Source: Adenanthera pavonina
Taxonomy: Eukaryota; Streptophyta; Magnoliopsida; Fabales; Fabaceae
Reading direction: 5' to 3'
NCBI GenBank assembly: GCA_026686845.1
Contig: JAIVEN010000012.1
Coordinates: 1,800,501 to 1,864,500, forward strand
Length of the DNA: 64,000 bases
Below are positions 20,037 through 31,414 of this stretch, one piece after another. The position numbers and the translations under genes are program-made. A model generated the notes under the pieces. The model was not told the DNA's origin. It saw nothing but the letters and a program-made list of their open reading frames with translations, and did no database searches. The first letter of the stretch is position 1. Each line of letters begins with the position of its first letter.

Positions 20037-20639
20037 AATAATTAGGTTTTCTAGTTTCATTAGGTTAGTTCTTCCATTGCTTATTTAAGGCCATATGTTA
20101 TGAACGTTTTTGGGAGGATGATGAATGATAATGAATTTTACAGAACCTATGTTCTTCTTTTGTGAGGCTTCTCTTATTCCCTTGTGTGCTTGAGAAGCTC
20201 TTTAACTTATCAAAGGAAGTGGTTCCCCTTTGTGGCATCCCGAGGCTAGGGTTCTAAGAGACAGGTTCGTTTAGGGGCTTATCCCATTGACCAACACTTA
20301 TCCCTTTTAACTTTATCTATTTTCCTTCATTGTTATTGTCTGGACGTGCTTGAATTTCAACGTTCATTTCAAACACCTTTTGTGCGAGTTTTTGGATTAT
20401 TTATGAATCAATCTTATAGCTTAGAATCTCAGCTTTCATCTCGTCTTGGAAGCACTCAAATCTGAGTTTTTGTTTGTGAGATACATCAAATTTAATAGAG
20501 TTGCGCATTCCAGAATTTCCAGTTCGTGTTCTTCAATCTTCTTGCTGTCAATGGCTTTGTACTTGATTCTAGCCGATTCCAGGGTGACATCCAGATTGTA
20601 GAAGGTTCATTGGATGGGTTCCAAGTGAGTCTTTCATCA
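20037..20639 (+). repeat. LTR-F, 3' part (5' LTR of F1)
   Basis: Starts abruptly within the LTR and ends ...GTCTTTCATCA, immediately before a PBS. HP1 is CAAAGG/CCTTTG at 20211-20232. The HP2 region is decayed. Confidence 0.85.
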
Positions 20640-20641
20640 TT

Positions 20642-20653
20642 TGGTATCAAAGC
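20642..20653 (+). promoter_or_regulatory. F1 primer binding site
   Basis: TGGTATCAAAGC follows the LTR end. It differs by one base from the canonical initiator tRNA-Met complement. Confidence 0.8.
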
Positions 20654-21880
20654 TTTGGTTTGCTAGCTTCAAAGGTGTGTCTTTTTCTTTTCTTCCTCCT
20701 TGTTTTGTCCTCCCTTCCTTCTGTCCAGATTCTTGTCTCTCCTTTGTTGTGTTTTGTGGTGTGATTCTTCTTGTTTTTGTTGTCTTTTTTTTTGTGGCTT
20801 TTCCATGAAGTCTTAGTCTTGTCATTTGTTGTGGATTGTTTCTCCTCTCTGTGACTTGCTCTTTCTTCCTCTATCCAAAATTTGAAAAAAAATATATATA
20901 AAAAAAAATTGTTGTGATTGCTGCACAAAAGAAAAGGAGCATATAAAGGTGCAGCCTTTAAAAATAAATAAAGTGAAAAAAAATCCGAAATTAAAAAAAA
21001 AAGTTTGTGATTTGCTGCTGAAAAAAAAAAAGAGTAGAATAGCAGTTTAAAAAAAAAAAAGAAGCAAAGTTTGAAATTAATAATGGCTGGACAACATTTT
21101 CAGATCTGTGCTTGAATAGATTGAAGACTCGAATTGCACGTTGGTAGCTTTTGGTTACCAATTAATTTCCTATTGTTGGTTGGTTTCGTAAATGTGAATT
21201 GATTAAATTGAAAGTTGCTGAAAGTTGCCTAAATTTTCTTGTTCTTGCCTCCCAAGTCACATAAGGGATTTCCTAAAATCAACATTTGATTGACAAGCTT
21301 CAGATCAATAGTTTCCTAATTTCTTCATTCTTTGGTTGATTCTCTAGTTTCCTATTTTCTTCCTTGATTTTACTTTCATATTTCATTCCTTTCTTAGTTT
21401 ACTAAATTGTTGTTTGTGTCTTTTTCTTACTTTCTAACTTCTTCTATCCAGATTTTAACCCATTCCCTCTTTTCCATAATATCACACCATCATCATAGTC
21501 TCCATACACCTCCATTCTTCTTCTAAAAACTTGCTGGACTTTGCTAATATCTAGTACCCTTTTGCTGTACGATTTTCTTTGATTTGTTGGTGTCCTTTTT
21601 TTTAGATTCTTTGAGAACTTTGAATTTTGGGACTTTAGCTTTGTGATTGCCACTTATCATACATACTTTTCCTTTTTGATTTCTTGGAATTGGTTAAGAA
21701 CACTATTGGGAGCAAATAAGTGGTAAAAGGCAAGAGTGTTTTACATTATTGAAAAAGCTAATCTTTTTGTGTGAAACACGAGTGCTAATAAATTTTTTTG
21801 AGTGGAAACACGTGAGAGAGTGATTTGTGAGGTCCATATTTCTTTCCTCTTTGTTTTTACTCACATTTCAGGTTCTAAGT
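20654..21880 (+). other. F1 leader
   Basis: U-rich then A-rich, no gene. An inverted repeat GCTGCAC/GTGCAGC at 20920-20955 sits in A-rich DNA, at the place equivalent to the A-family leader hairpins. The pre-gag block has GAAACACGAG (21773-21782) and GAAACACGTG (21805-21814). Confidence 0.7.
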
Positions 21881-22424
21881 ATGGCTGGAAAAGAAAGTGC
21901 AATTGATTTTAAAGCTCTAATCAAAACTTTCAATGATCAAATGAATGAATTGAATGCTAAATTGGATAGCATGGAGTCTTGCTCCAAATCCCAGAGAAGG
22001 CATCATCAAGCAATTATTAAAGAAGTCCATCCTAAAAGAGACAAGCAATTTTCTTCTTTTACGGATATTAAATCAAAGATCCCATTGTTCCATGGTGAGG
22101 AAGATGTTGATGTTTACTTGGAATGGGAAAGAAAAATTGATCAAGCATTTGAATGTTGTAACTACTCTGAGTTGGAAAAGATACAATGTGTGTATCTTAG
22201 ATTTAGTAAAAGGGTTGCTGCTTGGTGGAAATGGATGGAGTAGCGATGCACTATTAAAGGAGAGTCTTCTATTGCAACATTGAGTGAGATGAAAATGGTC
22301 ATGAGGAAAAAGTTTGCATCATCTCATGAACAACACCCTCGCAAAGTTAAGAATGTTGATAAATATTGTGAAGAGGTACAAGTTTTGGTGGTTCAAGATT
22401 GATGTGATTCCCACTTGGAGAGAG
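21881..22424 (+). pseudogene. gag: F1 gag-like fragment
   Basis: ATG 21881 opens MAGKESAIDFKALIKTFNDQ and continues through FHGEEDVDVYLEWERKIDQA and RVAAWWKWME to TAG 22241-22243. The same frame resumes with a gag-like segment (IKGESSIATLSEMK, FASSHEQHPRKVK) and meets another stop near 22400. At about 22425 the sequence jumps into an LTR-F remnant; a GAGAGATTA-like overlap is shared by both sides, which suggests a microhomology-mediated deletion of the rest of the element. Confidence 0.75.
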
Positions 22425-22784
22425 ATTAATGAGAATGAATTTTTAGAACTTTTGTTCTTTTCTTGTGAGATTTTCTCTTGTATCCCTTGTGTTCTTGAGA
22501 GAATTCTTAGACTTATCAAAGGAGTGGTTTTCCTTTGTGGCATCCTAAGGCTCGGGTTCTAAGAGACCGGTTCTCTTAGGTTTTTACCCCATTGACCAAC
22601 ATATCTTTCTTATTTTCTTGTTAATTTCGTGCATTATTTTCTTCTTAATTTTCAGATTCACATATTTCCTCTTCTCGTGCTTTTTTTGCTGTTTGTGTGT
22701 CTTTATTTGATTCTAACAAGATCCGTGGTTCATTCCGAGTCATTGGAGGTTCAATTGGATGAGTTCCGCTTGGGTCTTTCATCA
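22425..22784 (+). repeat. LTR-F remnant, 3' end of F1
   Basis: Begins within the R region and ends TGGGTCTTTCATCA. HP1 CAAAGGA/TCCTTTG (22517-22537) and HP2 CTAAGAGA/TCTCTTAG (22559-22579) are both perfectly paired. Confidence 0.85.
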
Positions 22785-23393
22785 AGTAAATTCTTTCCAA
22801 ATCCCTTCCTATCTTATTTGTCCCATATTTGTTGTTGTCCTTTTGTTCTATTCAAATCTCTATCATCAATTTCTTCCTTTGTTTCAGATTTGAAAGTCAT
22901 CTAAAAATTCCTTTCTTTTGGCATACAAGCCACATCCTTTCTCTTGTTATTTAGTGTGCTTTGTTATCTTAATTTCCAGCATTTCTTTTTCTTTTTCTCG
23001 GCTGGAAAATTCATTTTCTTTCACTGAAAACAAAAAATCCATCTTTGTTTGTTGGTCACCATCATTTTAGCTTCTTTTGAGAATTTGAATTTTGGATCTT
23101 TAATTTTGAGATTGGCCACTTAAAACAATGCTTCTTGATTTAAGTTTAGATTCAATTTTGTACTCTCATAGGAAGTAAGAGTGAATGGTAAAAGATGAGA
23201 GTGCAATTATATCATTTATTGGAAAAAGCCTTTAACGTGTGCAAAACATGAGTGAATTTACATCATTTATTGGAAAAAGCCTTTAACGTGTGCAAAACAT
23301 GAGTGAATATACATCATTGTTGAGTGAAACACATGAGAGAGTATGCAAGGTCCTTTCTTTATCTTCTATTTAGTAACATTTTAGGTTCTAAGC
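22785..23393 (+). other. G1 leader with 51-bp tandem duplication
   Basis: Matches the inverted leader of G4 (about 45410-45940). A 51-bp unit carrying the first AAACATGAG motif is repeated exactly in tandem (23211-23261, 23262-23312) apart from near its end. No gene is seen. Confidence 0.75.
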
Positions 23394-24054
23394 ATGGCTA
23401 GTGATGAATTTGATCTTTAAAGCTTTAATGAGAGATTTCAATGATCAAATCAAGAAGTTGAATGCCAAATTGGATAGCATGCAAGTTTCTTCATGCAAAA
23501 AGGATGTTAAATTGAACATCCCAAAATTCTATGGAGAGAATGATCTTGATATGTACTTGGAGTGGGAAGGAAAAATCGAACAATGGTTTGAAAACTGCCA
23601 TTACCCCGAGTCCAAGAAAGTAAATTAGCTACTCTTCACTTAGAAGGAAAAGCCAAGGTTTGGTGGCAACAATTTGAAAGAAAGCACCTTTGTGAAGAAA
23701 AATAGTGTGATACTTGGAATAGCATAAAGCTCATTTTGAAACAAAAGTATGCACCATACCACTACTTCTATGAGTATCTTCCAACTCATTGAATGGAGCA
23801 AATTTCCAAGCTACAAATTTCAGTTCCAAGTTCTAGTGATTCTCATTTGGAGAAAAAAGATCAAATGCGAATATCTTCCTCAAAATCTACAATGGTTGTT
23901 GAACTAAGAGAATCAACTACTCTCGAAGCTACCTGTAATTCTTAAGTGTTGATGATGTTTCTTATAAGTTAGAGTATGATATTCTTAAGAATCCCAAGGA
24001 GGAAAATGTTGATGATATTCTTGATGGGATTGATCATAATCATTTACCACCGTT
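23394..24054 (+). pseudogene. gag: G1 gag-like region, 5' part
   Basis: ATG 23394 opens but meets a stop after a few codons. A shifted frame (23401-23628) carries LNIPKFYGENDLDMYLEWEG, and another carries the LHLEGKAKVWW continuation. At least three further lesions follow (near 23628, 23703, 23793). The region ends at the LTR-H insertion, and the same interior resumes at 25035. Confidence 0.8.
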
Positions 24055-25034
24055 TGATCGAGCACGAGCTAGGCTTATCAAAGGGGAGGAGTTTCAAGAG
24101 CTTGGTGGACATGGAAGGCATGATCATGTGACTGAACAAGGAGCCCAAGCATTGAAAAAGAAAGATCCTTTGCAAGGAATGGGTGGGCCTATGACTAGAA
24201 CAAGGACTAAGGCAATGAAACAAGCTCTCAATGGATTGATTCAAGAAGTAATTGAACAAGAGCACATCTACTTAGCTCAATTTTCAGCCCAAAAGGCTTC
24301 AAGAGCCATGTTCGTCATGGCTAGTATGCTAGAAACTGATCCAAGCCCAACAAACAAGGCCCAAATAGAAGAACTCACTTAAAGGAGCATGTGTCAAGCT
24401 TGTGACCATTTAAGTAGTGTTCTTTTATTAAATAAATTATAAAATTTCATTTTTTTTATTACTTAATTCAGAAATAAGGTTTTGACAATTAGTTTCCTAT
24501 TTTGAATTTATTTGTGAGGATCTCTTCAGATTTGATTTGTTTCCTATTTTTGGGCACCACTTATTCAGCATGTATCTAGTCTTATTTTTGTGTAAGGTGT
24601 TGCCATTCTAAAAGATTTAGGATCCAAACTATTTTTAGCAAATTAGGGCTAGGGTTTTTGCTTTCTTTTCCTTTAAAAACGTCACTTTTGTACTTGCAAA
24701 GATAGAGATGAATGAATAGTGCGTTTTCACTAAAACTTTATAAGTTTTCTTGTTCTCTTGGTGAGCTTGAAAGACTCTTTGGCATATCAAAGAGAGTGGT
24801 CTTCTCTTTGTGGTGTCTATAGCTAAGGTTTCAAGAAACAAGTTTTCTTGGGGTCTTGCTTCTTAACCAATAACTTCTATTCTTCCTATTCGTGCATTCT
24901 TCTTTGTTTATCTTTTCTATTTATTTAACGTGTTCTTGGTGCTTTATTTTCTTCTCTTTAATCGTAGCATGATTCATATGTTTCCTAATACGATTGAAGG
25001 TTCGTGAGACAAGTTCTACACGGGTTTTCTATCA
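24055..25034 (+). repeat. Solo LTR-H (980 bp), TSD CCGTT
   Basis: TGATCGAGCACGAGC...GTTTTCTATCA, flanked by CCGTT at 24050-24054 and 25035-25039. The uninterrupted host sequence is visible in G3 near 41875. The first 330 bp encode a PMTR-type tail (PLQGMGGPMTRTRTKAMKQA, 24128-24382). Double hairpin: CAAAGAG/CTCTTTG (24788-24810) and CAAGAAA/TTTCTTG (24832-24850). Confidence 0.93.
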
Positions 25035-25905
25035 CCGTTAGTGAAGACAACTGTTCTAGATGTTACTAGTAACGTGATAAAGAACTTTGTTGATGATGAT
25101 GTGCATGTTTCTAGTGGTGCTCACATTGTTATGCCATTAGAAATTAGTTCTCATATGTGTGATGAAGTTGAGCATATTGATATGGTTTTTAGGCATCCAT
25201 GTTTATCTGATGATAGTTGTTCTTTTGAAGTAAAGAAAGCCTATGAAACACGTTGTATTCAATTATGTGAAAATCATATGAAAATCAAAAGTGAGCTTGA
25301 AAGGAAAAATAAAAGTGAGAAGAATATGAGTTGTAAAAACAAGAGTGAAAGACAAGTGAGAAAAGAAAGAGTACAGAAAAATGAAAAGAGAAAAAAAAAT
25401 GAGTGAAAAGAAACTTAAGAGAAGAGTGAGAAAGAGAAAAGAAAAAGAGAGTTTAAGAAAAGATGAGAATAATAGGGCAAAGGCAATTGTAAGTTGTTTG
25501 AGTAAAGGAGAGTTTAAGTTAGTTTCTTTTCAACTCCTTCCTTCATATCTTCCATATATTCCTTCTTTTCATCTTCTCCATCAGTCTTACTTTATCTCTG
25601 ATTTTTATAGTTTATTTAGTCCATCCTTGTGTTATGAGTCATCATTTCCTCTTAAGTCTAATGTGAAAGAAAGTCAGTTTGATCATTTAGTGTTTTCTTT
25701 CTCTAGTTTATCCATCTATGTGACTTCGTTTCATTTTCCTCACAGTATTCTACATTCTCAATTCATTTGTAAAGTAGTCTATACTCATTTCATGTTTTAT
25801 GTCTCTTGTGTCTCATAAGTTATGTGTCTTTTTGGTTCTTTATTAGGTTATTCCATCTCATTTTCATGAATCTTGTGTGTTCCATTTTCTATCCAGTAAC
25901 ACATT
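25035..25905 (+). pseudogene. G1 ORF2, middle part
   Basis: After the TSD the frame reads through VEHIDMVFRHPCLSDDS, a remnant of the protease end, and a Lys/Arg-rich linker. A frameshift near 25390 within the purine tract moves it to the frame that carries the accessory segment (LCYESSFPLKSNVKESQ, FSSLSIYVTSFHFPHS) to a stop at 25816-25818. The interior ends at the COP LTR insertion. Confidence 0.75.
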
Positions 25906-27569
25906 TGTTGAATCAAGAGTTTTGATGATTGTAAACCAACACTCAAGAGCTTGAATTGAAGATATCAAAGGAGATCAAAGCTGTTTCAAGTGAAGATTTT
26001 CTGAGTATTTGCTGTTAGATCTCTTGTAGGATCTTTAGTTTTTGTTATGATTGGGTAAAAGTTTTTGATTTGAGAAAAAGATGTTTTCAAACCTTGATTT
26101 TGTGTTAAATCTTTACCTATTTGAAAAACACCCACAAACAGACGAAGGTTGAAAGATTAAGCTGAACTGTCAAGTTGGAAATTCGAACTTTGCCTTTGGA
26201 AATTCGAATTTCGAGCTGAAACTGAATAAGTCTGAAGAGATGGCTCTCTGTCAGACGAATTTTGATTGTTCAAAATTCGAATTTTCATCTAATCTGAAAG
26301 AAGCCTTTCTGGTAACAGATGAACTTTAAGTCTTCAAAATTCGAATTTCAGACAAAACAAAATTTGAGAAAATGGAAGAAATACATCTAAGACTATGTTA
26401 AAGTTCATCTGAGATCAAGAATGATTTGAGTCTCAAAACTGCTCTCTGACAGACGAACTTTGAACATTAAAATTTGAATTTCAGAAGCTGAGTTCTTGAG
26501 TCTGTTGAAGTGAAAAATTGACATACGAATGATAAGAACTTGCAACATTCGAATGATGAAATTAGTCTGAAAAGAGTCTCTCTGACAGATGAATTTCACC
26601 CTTTCAAAATTTGAATTTCGAAGAAAGTAATCTGCTATGCCTCTTTAAACAATCAATAGACAGACAAATTTTGGGGTTCCAAAATTCGAATTTTGAGGGC
26701 ACTGTAGCAAATTGAAAACACTGTTCACACTTAACCGAAAAACTTTCTTCTTGAAAATTCGTATGTCACATTGTGAAAATATTTTGTAAGTTTCAACATT
26801 CGAATTTCACCTCATGAACAGACGAACTTCGTGCTGTAACGTTGGAAGCTTTAACCTTCGGTCCTTTCGAAATTCGTCTGTTGACCAGCCAAAATTCAAA
26901 TTTCAGTATGTCAGAAACATTAAATGCGGTTGGTAAACGGATAGTTTTTTAGAGTAATCGTTGGATAACTTCTCCAACAGATAGATTAAAATCTCTAACG
27001 GACATTTGAGACCTAAATCTATAAATACAACAACATTTGAAGTTGTGGGTAACAAATCAAACGGGTGTATAACGAATTTCTGCTGAATCTTCTTCTCAAA
27101 AGCTTTTACCCTCTCAACTTCTATACTTGTACTGAAACTTTCATATCTACTCTTTTTAAGAGAGTTATTTCATTGTAATCAATCTACTCTTCATCTTGGA
27201 GATAGATTTACTTGTGAGGGGTATTCACAAGGGGATTGGGAAGCACATAGTGAAAGTGCTTAGAGAGTGTGAGAGAGCTCAGAAACAGAGCATACTCGTG
27301 TACTGTGGCCCCAGCAAGAAGCCCATTGAAATTCTTGCTGTATAGTGGATAAATCTCAAGAGGTGTCTTGGGGACTGGATGTAGGTCAAGTGGAAAGACC
27401 GAACCAGGATAAATCACTGAGTTTTCTTCTTCCTATCTTTACTTTTCATCTTGCTCTGTTTTACGCATTGTTTTCATTATATTGTGATATCTTCACTTAC
27501 TTCACTTTGTACAGAAAAAATTCAATCTTCCCAATTCACCCCCCTCTTGGGAAGTCAGCCTTGCTAACA
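25906..27569 (+). repeat. Solo COP LTR (1664 bp), TSD ACATT
   Basis: TGTTGAATCAAGAG...TTGCTAACA, flanked by ACATT at 25901-25905 and 27570-27574. The empty site is readable in G3 (near 42770) and G4 (near 43866). TATAAATA at 27020-27027. U3 has the same CAGACGAA/AAATTCGAATTT series as 8920-10581. No internal COP sequence remains, so the two LTRs recombined. Confidence 0.96.
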
Positions 27570-27574
27570 ACATT

Positions 27575-28149
27575 CTCTTATTCCTTTCAACTTTGTGATA
27601 CTTTGTTTTCATCCATATGTATTCCTCTTGTGAGCTATGCACCATCCTTATCTTGTCATTGTCCATCATCCATAGGTGTTAAATCTTTCCAAATTTTGAA
27701 CCTAGCTAATAATGTGAAAATCTACCTTGCTTTCATCCTATATGTTTACTCTACTATCTCAATTTTCTTTGAGTCTTGTTGTGTCAAATTGGCCTACATT
27801 TGTTGCAAGTTATTAGTGTGGATATTATGGAGGAAAAATCCAGTTCCTATCCACTAATGCATGTCAACAAGTCATATGCAATTCAAACTAATGGTCACTA
27901 CAAGGTTTTTGATCCCAGAGATTGGTTTGGAATGCAAGATTGTAAAGATGAAACTTTAAAAGGGATAAATTTGCAGCCAAAAGTCATTAGTACACCATAG
28001 GTTCAAGTAAGGGTTGAAGAGAAGATGCAACAATCAGGCTTGAAAAGTAAGTATACTCTCTATTTTTTACTTGATGCTTTTAATCATTCCCTTTCTTTCT
28101 ATATAGATTGTGAAGATTCAAGAGCGAATCATTTCGAGGAGAGAGGGAA
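27575..28149 (+). pseudogene. G1 ORF2 3' part: integrase C-terminus-like end
   Basis: Continues the accessory frame (LCDTLFSSICIPLVSYAPS), shifts near 27790, then reads QTNGHYKVFDPRDWFGMQ. This resembles the NPGDWVWV module of the B integrase C-terminus in position and in sequence. It ends with the polypurine tract (about 28134-28149). Confidence 0.7.
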
Positions 28150-28605
28150 TGATAGAGCATGGTTGAGGTATGAAGTATTTGGAGTCCTTGGACATGGCAA
28201 TGAGTTTGGAAAGAGTAGAAAGCCCAACTCTTTGAATCAAGTTACAACCCAAAAAGAGCTAGAAAGTGTGGAAAATGCTTCCAATCATATAAGCTAATGA
28301 TCCAAACCCAAAAGAAGCCCATTTGAGAGATATAACTTAAAGACAACATGTGCTCCTCATGTGATCACGAAAAGTGACATTTTTGAAGGATTATTTTAGT
28401 CAATTTGTTTCCTTTTTGAATAAGGAATATGCAATCATAAATCTGATTTGTTTTCCTTTTTGCATTAAAGAAAAGCCAACTTTTTCATAGTCAAAATCAG
28501 AATTAAATGCTCCTTTTTGCTTAGGGTTTCCTTTTTGTATTAATGAGAATTAAATTTGATTTGTTTTCCTTTTTACATTAAAGAGGAGCTAACTTTTTCA
28601 AAGTC
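28150..28605 (+). repeat. LTR-G-II, 5' fragment
   Basis: TGATAGAGCATGG... matches 29832-30270 with moderate divergence, then stops at GTCA, where the sequence jumps back to the element interior (TACAAGGTTTTTGATCCC). Confidence 0.85.
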
Positions 28606-28805
28606 ACTACAAGGTTTTTGATCCCAGAGATTGGTTTGGAATGCAAGATTGTAAAGATGAAACTTTAAGAGGGATAAATTTGTAGCCAGAGTCATTATTG
28701 CACCATAGGTTCAAGTAAGAGTTGAAGAGAAGATGCAACAATCAGGTTTGAAAAGTAAGTATACTCTATTTTTTTCTTGATGCTTTTAATCATTCCCTTT
28801 CTTTC
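28606..28805 (+). pseudogene. Second copy of the G internal 3' end
   Basis: Nearly repeats 27898-28105 (DPRDWFGMQ-encoding segment) with its own stop changes. It is interrupted by the inverted solo LTR at 28806 and resumes at 29782. Confidence 0.8.
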
Positions 28806-29776
28806 TGATAAGTGAACCCTTTTGGAACCCGTCCAAAGAACCCACTTTTATGTGTATGACACCTGGATCTTTGCGAAACAAGGGACACAAAGACTGGAAA
28901 ATTGAAAAATAATAAGAAGAAAGACACACAAAGATGAGAATAATCAAGAAAGCACACAAGATATGTTGGTCTAGGTGAATTAGAATCCAAGAGAACCAGT
29001 CTCTTGAACCCTAGTTCCGGTGACGCCACAAGGAAGGACAAATTCCTTGATAAGTCGCAGTTCGCTCTAGCACTCAAAGAACGCAAGAGAATCTCACAAA
29101 GCCTGAAACTTGAATCATTCAAATCTGAAAAAGTACATGAAAGTAAGCCTTCAGTAGGCAAGGTAAAATCTAACCTAATAAGCCTAGAAACCCTAATTAA
29201 TTTGGGCTTAAGTGATCCTAATAGGATTAGGAGACTTTAGGCCCAAACAACACTTCTATTGGACCTAGAAAACTAGTAAAATAAAATCCTAAAATAAAAT
29301 AACGAAAATTCATAAGAAAATAATAAAAATAATGTTTAAGCCCTTATAAACATGCCAACACATTAATGAAATCACATGTTTGGCACATGGCATGTTTATT
29401 TACAAGTTGGGCCATCAAAAAGACTATTAATTAACTAATTGGGCTTTATTAATTAACAAAGTTCAGCCCATAATTAATAAAAATGAAATTAATACTAATT
29501 AGGCCCATTAATCCTCAAGTCACATGTTGGGCTTGATTTTGGGCTGAAATCTGAACTTCTATATATGATAACATAATCATGCCATTGTTGTGCTCTTGGG
29601 CTTCAAGTTCAGTTAAGTGCGAAGGCTCCATCTCAAGTTGCTTGTTGATCACACCATTCAAGGCCTCTTTCATTGCCTTAGCTCTTGATCTCGTCATTGG
29701 TCCTCCCATACCTTGTAATGGATCAACTATCTTCCACTTTTGGATTACGTGTTCAGCTTGCTCCATGCTTGCATCA
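28806..29776 (-). repeat. Solo LTR-A-III (971 bp), inverted, TSD CTTTC
   Basis: Plus strand reads TGATAAGTGAACCC...CATGCTTGCATCA, flanked by CTTTC at 28801-28805 and 29777-29781. On its own strand it encodes a PMTR-type tail (PLQGMGGPMTRSRAKAMKEA, 29934-29515 frame) near its 5' end. Confidence 0.93.
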
Positions 29777-29781
29777 CTTTC

Positions 29782-29831
29782 TATATAGATTATGAAGATT
29801 TGAGGACGAATCATTTCGAGAAGGGAGGGAA
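29782..29831 (+). promoter_or_regulatory. End of G interior and polypurine tract
   Basis: Resumes the interior after the solo LTR and ends CGAGAAGGGAGGGAA immediately before an LTR start. Confidence 0.85.
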
Positions 29832-30649
29832 TGATAGAGTACGATTGAGGCATGAAGTATTTGGAGTCCTTGGACATGACAATAAGTTTGGAAAGTGCAT
29901 GATGCCCAACTCTTTCAATCAAGTTACAGCCCAAGAAGAGCTAGAAAGTGTGGAAAATGCTTCCAATCATATAAGCTAATGATCCAATCCCAAAAATAGC
30001 CCATTTGTGAGATATAACTTGAAGACAACATGTGCTCCTCATGTGATCACTAAAAGTGACATTTTTGAAGGATTATTTTAGTTAATTTGTTTTCTTTCTG
30101 AATATGGAATATGCAATCATAAATCTGATTTGTTTTCCTTTTTGCATTAAAGAGAAGTCAACTTTTTCAAAGTCAAAATTAGAATTAAATGCTCGTTTTT
30201 GCTTAGGGTTTCCTTTTTGTATTAATGAGCATTACTATGGTTAGGTTTGTGGGCTGAACTAGAGTTAGTTTGCAAGTTAATATTTGCCCATAAATAGGCA
30301 CCTCTTGCAAAACACAATATGAATGAATGAATTTTTTTTTCACAACTTTATTATTATTCAGTGAGTTCTTTCTTGCTCATCTTTAAGTGCCAAAAAGAAT
30401 GAGGACTTATCAAGGAGTACTGATTCTTGTGGCGTTCTAGAGTTAGGATTCAAGAGACGGGTTCTCTTGGAGTCTATTTTCTTCAACCAATATCTTGTTT
30501 CAGTCTTCTTATTTTCATTGTCTCTATTTTTCAATTTTTGTTGATTGTTATTCTTCGTTGTTATTGTGTTCAATTCATGTTTCCTCGAGTTGCACGATCC
30601 TAAACTCAAATAAGGCTCTTATAACGGGTTCCTAACGTGTCTCCCATCA
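29832..30649 (+). repeat. LTR-G-II, 3' LTR (818 bp)
   Basis: TGATAGAGTACGATTG...GTGTCTCCCATCA. HP1 CAAGGA/TTCTTG (one G-U pair, 30411-30429) and HP2 CAAGAGA/TCTCTTG (30451-30469). A CATAAATAGGC TATA-like box lies near 30288. No PBS follows, so it is a 3' LTR. Confidence 0.9.
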
Positions 30650-31414
30650 TTCTTGGCCTCCAAGTCACAACAAGTTTCCTAATTTTTAAGAAATTGGTTG
30701 GTAAGCATCAAGAAGTTACCTATTTGAGCTACTTTCCTATTTCTTTTTCAGATTCTAGTTTCCTATTTTACTTCTTTGTTTCCTAATTTTAATTTCTCTT
30801 TGTGCTGAATCATTAGTTTCCTATTTTCTTCCTTGATTCTCTTTTCCTGTTTTCTTCCTTTCTCAGTTTCCTAAATTGTTGTTTGTGCCTATCTTGCTTT
30901 ATTCTTGGTTTTGTCTAGATTTTGTGCTTTCCTTTCCTTCCATAATTGTCATGCCACTTTCCTAAATTCATCCCCAGCATTTTTTCCTTCCTTTATTTCC
31001 CATAAAAACATGCTGCACATTTAATCTTTCTGGTGGCCATTATTTATGCACGTTTTTACCTTCTTGAATACCATATTATATGTTTTTTGTGATCAAACTT
31101 GCTGCACATTATCCTTCATGATTGTTGGTTCAAAATTTGATTCTTTGAGAATTAGAATTTTGGGTTTCTAGTTATTGAGATTGCCACTTTATATTCACTA
31201 CTTCCTTTTGATTTGTTGGAATTTGATTAAGAACACTATAGGGAGCAAGTTGAGTGGTAAAAGGCAAAAGTGTTTTACATTATTAAAAAAAGCCAATCTT
31301 TTTGTGTAAAACATGAGTGCTATTAAATCTTTAAGTAGAAACACGTAAGAGAGTGATTTGTGAGGTCCCTATTTCTTTTGGCTTCTTTTTTCACTAACAT
31401 TTCAAGTTATAAGC
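30650..31414 (+). other. F2 leader, 5' truncated
   Basis: U-rich, similar to 21240-21880. No PBS or 5' LTR of its own; it directly follows LTR-G-II. The pre-gag block is near 31305-31370 (AAACATGAGTGC, then AAACACGTAAGAGAG). No gene is seen. Confidence 0.7.

Larger units (their letters stand above)
22785..30649 (+). mobile_element. G1: gypsy-like non-autonomous element with three later insertions
   Basis: Leader (5' end and 5' LTR missing), broken gag, ORF2 region and LTR-G-II. A solo LTR-H, a solo COP LTR and a solo LTR-A-III interrupt it, each with a perfect 5-bp duplication. Its 3' end is present twice: LTR fragment 28150-28605, then a second copy of the internal end and a full LTR at 29832-30649. 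Confidence 0.8.
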
